NCBI GenBank assembly: GCA_002336845.1
Contig: DDEX01000063.1
Coordinates: forward strand, 38,222-102,221
DNA from: Rhodobacteraceae bacterium UBA1943
GTDB taxonomy: Bacteria; Pseudomonadota; Alphaproteobacteria; Rhodobacterales; Rhodobacteraceae
Length of the DNA: 64,000 nt
Direction: 5' to 3'
The position numbers and the translations under genes are program-made. The stretch's first letter is position 1. Every line of letters begins with the position of its first letter. The notes below the pieces were generated by a model. That model did no database searches. It had not been told where the DNA came from and saw only the letters and a list, made by a program, of their open reading frames with translations. Below are positions 58,817-64,000 of this stretch, piece after piece.

Positions 58817-59374
58817 TTATACCTTGTATGTTTCGTGGTCCTTGATGCCCGGCGTCAGGTCGGCAAAAGCCTCCCGCTGCAGGGACTGGACCATGCCGGA
58901 GGCGACCCGGTCCTTATCGTTCTCGCGCACGCCGCCGCTGATGCCGCTCTTCTTGGCCAGCGCCTCGGCAATGCCGATGCCGCCGCCCTTGCCGATCGCC
59001 TCGCCGAGCTGGTCGGCCATCATGCCGCGCCACATCTCGCCGGCGGTGCCTTCGCCATAGATCTGCTCGCTCTCGGTCGGCATCATCGATTTCACGAAAT
59101 TCTGCAGAACCATCGTCTCGAACTTGCGCAGATGTTCCGGCACGGCCACCTTGCCGGCAGCGGAAACGCCGCCCGCAGCCTGGGTCGCCCCGGCCGAATC
59201 ACGATTGAGAATGCTGCCGACGGCGGCCTGGAATCCGGCGCCTGCTTCGGCGAGGCTTGTCGCTTCGAAGGAAGCGCGGTTCGATTTCAGCTTGGCTTGC
59301 GCTTCCTGAACCTGGGTCGGGTCGGCAGCACGCACGACATCGAGCACCAGATCGCTGGGGGGAGAAATTGCCAC
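58817..59374 (-). CDS. flgJ: Rod-binding protein (FlgJ N-terminal type)
   Basis: 185-residue protein with the FlgJ rod-binding domain in its C-terminal half: FETMVLQNFVKSMMP, MWRGMMADQLGEAIGKGGGIGIAEAL is the conserved rod-cap block. The muramidase domain of enterobacterial FlgJ is absent, as in other alphaproteobacteria, so a separate lytic enzyme must open peptidoglycan. It is upstream of the FlgN-like gene in a minus-strand block. Confidence 0.85.
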   Translation of the reverse strand: MAISPPSDLVLDVVRAADPTQVQEAQAKLKSNRASFEATSLAEAGAGFQAAVGSILNRDSAGATQAAGGVSAAGKVAVPEHLRKFETMVLQNFVKSMMPTESEQIYGEGTAGEMWRGMMADQLGEAIGKGGGIGIAEALAKKSGISGGVRENDKDRVASGMVQSLQREAFADLTPGIKDHETYKV

Positions 59375-59656
59375 GTCTCAGAGCCTTTCAGGTGAAACCC
59401 AGAGCCGGACCCGTCCTCATGGCGGTCCGCCGGCCTCATGACCATCAAGGACATCCAGCCTGCCCGCGCCGCATACAGCAGCCGCATCGGCAAACCTCGT
59501 CATCGTCCTTGAGTGAGACTATCGCTGCTCAACCTTACGGGAGGCTGGTGGCGGATGACGATGCCGTGACGATGACGCATCTTCAATCCACTTTCACGCA
59601 AGCTTGATGAGAAGGCGGTAATTCGCCTTTCCCTTCATAGGCTTGAGAGAACCATT

Positions 59657-60055
59657 CTATTCGCCGCTATTCTTGTAGGCGATATGCTGGTCGATCAGGT
59701 CGTAGATCGCGTCATCGGCGGCCACACGATCCTCGGCGTCGCGCGCCTCCTTCATGCGGTCTTCCATGCGGTCGCCCTTGGTGCGCTCGCGCACCACGCG
59801 CATCTCGTGCATCTGCTGCACGTTGGCCAGCATCTGGTCCTGCTGCTGCAGCTTGTTGTACTGGCCGGAATAGTGACGCGAGAAGGAGCGATGCACGGGA
59901 TTGAGCGAATTGATCGCATCGGCCACCGCGTCCATGGTCTCGGCCGCCTCCTGCCGCTGGCGCGTGGTGTTGGCGAGATCGATCTCCGCCATCTTCTCCA
60001 GATGCCGCTGCACGGTGACAAGGCGCTTGAGCTTGTTCGAGCGGTTCTGCGCCAT
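59657..60055 (-). CDS. FliJ-like coiled-coil flagellar protein
   Basis: 132-residue almost wholly helical protein with predicted coiled coil (LKRLVTVQRHLEKMAEIDLANTT onward) and many Arg/Glu, the general look of FliJ-type export-apparatus proteins. Identity is by position next to fliR and by coiled-coil character, not by a diagnostic motif. Its start is 3 bp after the fliR stop. A 282-bp gene-free gap follows downstream before flgJ. Confidence 0.55.
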   Translation of the reverse strand: MAQNRSNKLKRLVTVQRHLEKMAEIDLANTTRQRQEAAETMDAVADAINSLNPVHRSFSRHYSGQYNKLQQQDQMLANVQQMHEMRVVRERTKGDRMEDRMKEARDAEDRVAADDAIYDLIDQHIAYKNSGE

Positions 60056-60058
60056 CGC

Positions 60059-60811
60059 CTATTCCCCCCTGAACACCGGAATGAAGCCGGCGGCAAAGAT
60101 CTCGAGCAGCGAGGAGATGCCGAAATAGATCAGGAACAGGCCGCCCATGATGATGAAGGGCAGCGAAACGAAATAGATCGGGATCTGCGGCGCGAGCTTG
60201 TTGATGAGACCAACGGAGACGTTGAACACGAGGCCGTAGAGAATGAAGGGGCTCGCCAGCCGAAGCATGATCATGAAGGTCTGGCTCAGCGTATCGGTGA
60301 GCGTGATGAGCGCGCTCTGCGGATTGAAGCCCGCACCAAGCGGCATGACATTGTAGGATTCGACCAGCGCCCGCATGACGACATGGTGGAAATCCAGCAT
60401 GAACAGCACCAGCAAGCCTGCGAACGAGATGAGGTTGGTCAGCTGGTTCTCCGCCGTGTCCTCCAGAACATCAGGCGTCGGAGGGGCGTTGAAGCCCATC
60501 ATCATCGTCAGCACCGTGCCGGCAAATTGCAGGCCGAGCACATAGTAGCGGGCGATGAGGCCGATGGCAGCGCCCGTCAGCGTCTCCAGGGCGATCATCG
60601 AGAGATAGCCGTCAAGCGAGCCGGTAGCGCGCGGATAGATAACGTCCCACATGATGGGCAGCACCGCCATGGACACCGCGACCGCAAGGAAAAGGCGGAT
60701 CTGCAGCGAGATGCGAGCGGAGGAAAAGCCCGGCAGCAGCATGAAACACCCGCCGACACGGCAGAAGGCGGCGAACAGCGCCAGCACCGTGCCCTGCGGG
60801 TCCGTTATCAT
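60059..60811 (-). CDS. fliR: Flagellar biosynthesis protein FliR
   Basis: 250-residue integral membrane component of the flagellar type III export gate. Around six hydrophobic helices; GVSx-type family features include the region [27 protein letters not shown] and the C-terminal [20 protein letters not shown]. Start at 60811 ([13 protein letters not shown]), which overlaps the flhA stop by 4 bp (ATGA type), confirming that flhA and fliR are translated together. Confidence 0.93.
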   Translation of the reverse strand: MITDPQGTVLALFAAFCRVGGCFMLLPGFSSARISLQIRLFLAVAVSMAVLPIMWDVIYPRATGSLDGYLSMIALETLTGAAIGLIARYYVLGLQFAGTVLTMMMGFNAPPTPDVLEDTAENQLTNLISFAGLLVLFMLDFHHVVMRALVESYNVMPLGAGFNPQSALITLTDTLSQTFMIMLRLASPFILYGLVFNVSVGLINKLAPQIPIYFVSLPFIIMGGLFLIYFGISSLLEIFAAGFIPVFRGE

Positions 60812-62895
60812 GAAATGGAGCCGAGAATCTTGATCTCGATGCCCTTGGCGAGCTCGACATGCGAGAGAACCGGCAATGTGGCAAACAGGCGTTCGATGAT
60901 CATGCGCACATAAGAGCGGGATTCGGGCGACGTGACCAGCACGAAAGGCGCGCCGCGGTCGAGAAACTCGCGGATAACCCGGGTCGCCTGCTCGGAAAAC
61001 TCCTCGAGCTGGCGCGGATCGATGTCGAATTCGACGATTTCGCCCTTCGTGTCGCGCTTGAGCGCCTGGTGGAACACCATGTCCCACTTGTTGCCGAGAC
61101 GCAGCACCGGCAGCACGCCGTTGTCGGTCAGGTCGCCGCAGATCTGCTGCGCCATGCGGATGCGCACATGCTCGACGATCTGCTCGGTCTTGCGCACATG
61201 CGGCGCAAGTTCGGCGACGGCTTCGAGGATGAGATGCAGGTTGCGGATGGAGACGCGCTCGGCGAGCAGCAGCTTCAAGACGGCCTGCAGGCCGGAATAG
61301 GACATGTGCGACGAGCAGATTTCGTCGGCGAGCTTGCGGTATTCCGGGTCGAGGCGCTCGATCAACACCTTGACGTCCTTGTAAGACAGGAGCTGCGGCA
61401 GGTTGTTGCGGATGACTTCCGAAAGGTGGGTGAGGACCACCGAGACGTTGTCGATCGGGTGGAAGCCCTCACGGCGCAGGTCTTCGGCGAAAGTCTCGAG
61501 GATCGAGACGGCCGGCATGCCGAAGGCGGGTTCGCGGATATCATCCCCCGGCACGCTCGGCTTGCGGCCACCGCCGGTGACGACGAGGACTTCGCCGACG
61601 CGCACGATGTTGGAGGCGATCGTCGTGCCGTGGATGCGGATCTGGTAAGACTTGTCGGGGATGGCGATGTCGTCGGAAACCTTGATTTCCGGCACGACGA
61701 AACCGTACTGCGAGGCGAATTTCTTGCGCATCTTGCCGACACGGAAGGCCAGTTCCTGGTGCGCGCCGAGAAGACGGGTGGAGACCTGCTTGCCGAGCAG
61801 CAGTTCGATCTCAGCGGTCTTGAGCACAGACTTGACCGAATCCTTCTCCTGCTCGCGGTTCGCCTGGACCTGCTGGGCTTCCGCCGCACGCTTGGCCTGG
61901 TTTTCCGCCTCGATACGGCGCGGGATGATCCAGCCGCCGAAGGCCATGACGCCGCCGAGCACCATGAAGGGCAGGAACGGCAGGCCCGGCATGAGGGCGA
62001 GCATGATCATCAGCGCGGCGGCGACGAGCAGTGCGCGCGGATAGCCGGAGAGCTGGTTAACGACCGCCTGGTCGGTGGAGCCGGAGGTGCCGCCGCGCGA
62101 GACGATGAGGCCTGCGGCGAGCGAAACGATGAGCGCCGGGATCTGCGAGACGAGACCGTCGCCGACCGAGAGCTTGACGAAGACGTCGGCGGCTTCACCG
62201 AGTTCCATGCCGTGGCGGAAGTAGCCGATGATGATGCCGCCGAAGACGTTGATGGCGGTGATGAGAAGGCCGGCGATGGCATCGCCGCGCACGAATTTCG
62301 AGGCACCGTCCATCGAACCGAAGAAGGAGCTTTCCTCTTCCAGTTCACGGCGGCGCAGCTGCGCCTGCTTCTCGTCGATGAGGCCGGCCGAAAGGTCGGC
62401 GTCGATCGACATCTGCTTGCCGGGAATGGCGTCAAGGGTGAAGCGCGCGCCCACTTCCGCGATACGCGTCGCACCCTTGGTGATGACGATGAAGTTCACC
62501 ACGATCAGGATCATGAAGACGATGATACCGATGACGAAGTCACCGGACATGACGAGGCTGGCGAAGCCCGCGATGACGCCGCCCGCCGCGTCGTGCCCCT
62601 CGTTGCCATGCGAAAGGATGACGCGCGTCGTCGCGATGTTGAGCGACAGGCGCACCATGGTGGCGATGAGGAGGACGGTCGGGAAGGACGAGAAATCGAG
62701 CGGCCGCTGGATCCACAGTGAGACCATCAGGATCAGCACCGAGAAGGCGATGGAGAAGGCCAGGCCGATGTCGATCATGAATGCCGGTATCGGCAGGAAG
62801 AGGATCGACAGGATCGTCAGGATGCCTACGGCGAACGCGACATCGCGACCGCTGGGGCTCACCTTCGGAAGGTTGATTGCCGGTACTTGCGCCAT
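60808..62895 (-). CDS. flhA: Flagellar biosynthesis protein FlhA
   Basis: 695-residue export-gate protein that forms a cytoplasmic ring for substrate delivery. About eight N-terminal helices (residues 20-330) include the conserved FHIPEP-like block [21 protein letters not shown] and the charged loop region; the C-terminal half is the soluble docking domain. Start at 62895 ([12 protein letters not shown]). It overlaps fliR by 4 bp and follows fliQ by 121 bp. Confidence 0.96.
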   Translation of the reverse strand: MAQVPAINLPKVSPSGRDVAFAVGILTILSILFLPIPAFMIDIGLAFSIAFSVLILMVSLWIQRPLDFSSFPTVLLIATMVRLSLNIATTRVILSHGNEGHDAAGGVIAGFASLVMSGDFVIGIIVFMILIVVNFIVITKGATRIAEVGARFTLDAIPGKQMSIDADLSAGLIDEKQAQLRRRELEEESSFFGSMDGASKFVRGDAIAGLLITAINVFGGIIIGYFRHGMELGEAADVFVKLSVGDGLVSQIPALIVSLAAGLIVSRGGTSGSTDQAVVNQLSGYPRALLVAAALMIMLALMPGLPFLPFMVLGGVMAFGGWIIPRRIEAENQAKRAAEAQQVQANREQEKDSVKSVLKTAEIELLLGKQVSTRLLGAHQELAFRVGKMRKKFASQYGFVVPEIKVSDDIAIPDKSYQIRIHGTTIASNIVRVGEVLVVTGGGRKPSVPGDDIREPAFGMPAVSILETFAEDLRREGFHPIDNVSVVLTHLSEVIRNNLPQLLSYKDVKVLIERLDPEYRKLADEICSSHMSYSGLQAVLKLLLAERVSIRNLHLILEAVAELAPHVRKTEQIVEHVRIRMAQQICGDLTDNGVLPVLRLGNKWDMVFHQALKRDTKGEIVEFDIDPRQLEEFSEQATRVIREFLDRGAPFVLVTSPESRSYVRMIIERLFATLPVLSHVELAKGIEIKILGSIS

Positions 62896-63016
62896 TTGAA
62901 TGCTTCCCGTCTCGTCATGAGAGGCGGCGGCGCGGAACATGCGTCGCCCATTTCACCCGATGACCTACAGGGCGAAGCTTGCGCGAGGATGGGGAGCGGT
63001 TGGGCCGGACCGGCGC

Positions 63017-63283
63017 TCAGAAGCCGGTTTCGATGCGGGAGAAGACGAGATCGGTGAAGATCGAGATCTGGGCGCCGATGAAAGGGGCCGAGATGGCAAT
63101 GGTCACGAAGATCGCCAGGATCTTCGGAACGAAGGTGAGGGTCATTTCCTGCACCTGGGTCAACGCCTGCACGAAGGCGATGGCGACGCCCACGATCATG
63201 GCGGCAGCGACAGCCGGGCCGGAGGCCATGACGACCGTCCAGATGGCTGCCTGCGCTATGTCGAGGGCGTCAGCTTCATTCAC
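63017..63283 (-). CDS. fliQ: Flagellar biosynthesis protein FliQ
   Basis: 88-residue export-gate subunit with two membrane helices (AIWTVVMASGPAVAAAMIVG and KILAIFVTIAIS) joined by FVQALTQVQEMTLTF, the family signature. Overlaps the flgD stop by 4 bp and lies upstream of flhA. Confidence 0.92.
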   Translation of the reverse strand: MNEADALDIAQAAIWTVVMASGPAVAAAMIVGVAIAFVQALTQVQEMTLTFVPKILAIFVTIAISAPFIGAQISIFTDLVFSRIETGF

Positions 63284-63714
63284 GATTTGGTTTCGCTTAT
63301 CATCACGCCCGGTCCGATGACGAGTTTTTCGCCCGAATCAAGCTTTGCCACGATACCGTCATTGTATAGCGTCACCTCCTTGACGACGCCAGTGACCTTG
63401 CCGTCCTCGCTGGTGACGGTGCGGCCGATGACCGAATTGGCTTCCTGCAGCGACGTACGCTGGAGCAGGCTTTCCAGGTTCTTGTTCGTCTTGATGGTCT
63501 GCTCGACCTGCGAGAAGGTCGCCAGCTGCGCCATCTGCTGGGCCGCGTCCATCGGCTCGGTCGGGTCCTGGTTCTTCATCTGCGCCACGAGCAGCTTGAG
63601 GAAGCTTTCGTAGTTCAGCGTCGCACTCTTGGAGTCCGTGCCGGAATCTGCACCCGTGACGGTCGGCGTATAGCCGGAGGACGTCGCGGCGCCAACGGGA
63701 TTGGTCGTTACCAT
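63280..63714 (-). CDS. flgD: Flagellar hook-cap protein FlgD
   Basis: 144-residue hook scaffolding protein that caps the growing hook. The conserved N-terminal block [17 protein letters not shown] is clear. The protein is short (E. coli FlgD has about 230), as in other rhizobia. It overlaps flbT at 63708-63714 and fliQ at 63280-63283. Confidence 0.93.
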   Translation of the reverse strand: MVTTNPVGAATSSGYTPTVTGADSGTDSKSATLNYESFLKLLVAQMKNQDPTEPMDAAQQMAQLATFSQVEQTIKTNKNLESLLQRTSLQEANSVIGRTVTSEDGKVTGVVKEVTLYNDGIVAKLDSGEKLVIGPGVMISETKS

Positions 63715-64000
63715 GGTGCGATCTCCCTGCGGATCTGTTCGATGGTAGCCGGCGCCATTTCCTGGTTGTTGAGGATACGGTCCTCGATCGGGTAGAGCCC
63801 GCGGATGGCCTTCAGCGCCTCGAAGGCACGGCCCTGCGTGACGAGCGCGTCGACGCGCTTCAGTTCGGCCAGCACTTCCTCGTTCTTGAAGCAGGACAAG
63901 AGCATGATGACCGACTTGCGGAACATGGCGATCGACTGCTCGGCGCCTTCCGGGTTGATCAGCGACATCTGTGCGATGAAATAGAGCTGGCGAAGAGGCG
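63708..64000 (-). CDS. flbT: Flagellin mRNA regulator FlbT, N-terminus outside window
   Basis: Incomplete: the frame continues past the right edge ([10 protein letters not shown] before the ATG at 63968). The visible part has [26 protein letters not shown] and [19 protein letters not shown], all diagnostic of FlbT. FlbT limits flagellin translation or mRNA stability in Caulobacter and rhizobia. It overlaps flgD by 7 bp. Confidence 0.93.
   Translation of the reverse strand, partial: PLRQLYFIAQMSLINPEGAEQSIAMFRKSVIMLLSCFKNEEVLAELKRVDALVTQGRAFEALKAIRGLYPIEDRILNNQEMAPATIEQIRREIAPW

Noticed and set aside
60859..62721. 620-codon open frame opposite flhA
   Set aside because: Antisense shadow; composition of Asp, Arg and Gly typical of the reverse of a GC-rich gene.

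Overview
The window is almost wall-to-wall protein-coding, GC-rich alphaproteobacterial DNA, but it reads as two different organisms joined inside one gene. From position 1 to about 45.6 kb the genes, their order and the intergenic repeats look like a Rhodobacteraceae member (Rhodobacter/Gemmobacter-like): a DMSP lyase of the DddP type, a Cys-poor DksA, an orphan FliG, the methyltransferase/PIN pair known from Rhodobacter sphaeroides, and a dispersed GGGGATATTT intergenic element. From about 45.9 kb to the end the content is Rhizobiaceae (Agrobacterium/Rhizobium/Sinorhizobium-like): the rest of edd, a RIME-like palindromic repeat, a PilZ-like gene, the aglEFGAK alpha-glucoside operon with its LacI regulator, folD, a WecG-type glycosyltransferase, and a flagellar block (flbT-flgD-fliQ-flhA-fliR and small accessory genes) in rhizobial order. 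The switch falls in the 5' half of edd, in its most conserved stretch. An assembly chimera is the simplest explanation; true recombination is the alternative. LAYOUT, LEFT PART: 1-5.5 kb carries the end of hutU, a PHP-domain phosphoesterase, a short-chain dehydrogenase, a PIB-4 metal ATPase and a broken enoyl-CoA hydratase next to tRNA-Leu(CAA). 5.7-13 kb holds a neutral zinc metallopeptidase, a DedA/YqaA membrane protein, dsbB, a dGTPase-like gene, erpA, a glycosyltransferase, exonuclease III and a bifunctional NAD(P)HX repair gene with an in-frame palindromic insert. 12.9-14.7 kb is the glnB-glnA nitrogen operon. 15-24 kb has a hypothetical protein, a DUF3445 heme-type N-demethylase, dddP, an orphan fliG, two small secreted proteins, purB and two overlapping ureohydrolases. 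24.3-26.4 kb is the fatty-acid synthesis cluster fabD-fabG-acpP; 26.5-31 kb has a PACE efflux gene, rpsF-rpsR-rplI, a DMT transporter, tig and tRNA-Leu(UAG). 31.3-45 kb has a solo Hint-domain protein, an FAD monooxygenase, dksA, a MoxR ATPase followed by a DUF2927 lipoprotein and a VWA protein, a Rieske oxygenase, an M48 protease, a PIN protein, an RNA methyltransferase, a lipoprotein and a large secreted TPR-CHAT (caspase-like) protein. LAYOUT, RIGHT PART: edd is followed by a convergent PilZ-like gene; the agl operon (minus strand) is divergent from aglR, with three near-identical operator palindromes between them; aglR and folD converge on a shared perfect terminator; the flagellar genes run leftward with mostly overlapping or near-abutting reading frames. 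HOW THE GENES WORK TOGETHER: the left part is mainly housekeeping (nitrogen sensing, purine, fatty acid, translation, protein folding, metabolite repair) plus osmolyte/C1-N-type catabolism (DddP, DUF3445, Rieske oxygenase). The right part couples alpha-glucoside uptake and hydrolysis, feeding the Entner-Doudoroff enzyme Edd, to flagellar assembly. No CRISPR array, transposase, phage or recognised defence system was seen; the nearest thing to an undescribed system is the MoxR-DUF2927-VWA group and the nearby CHAT protein.
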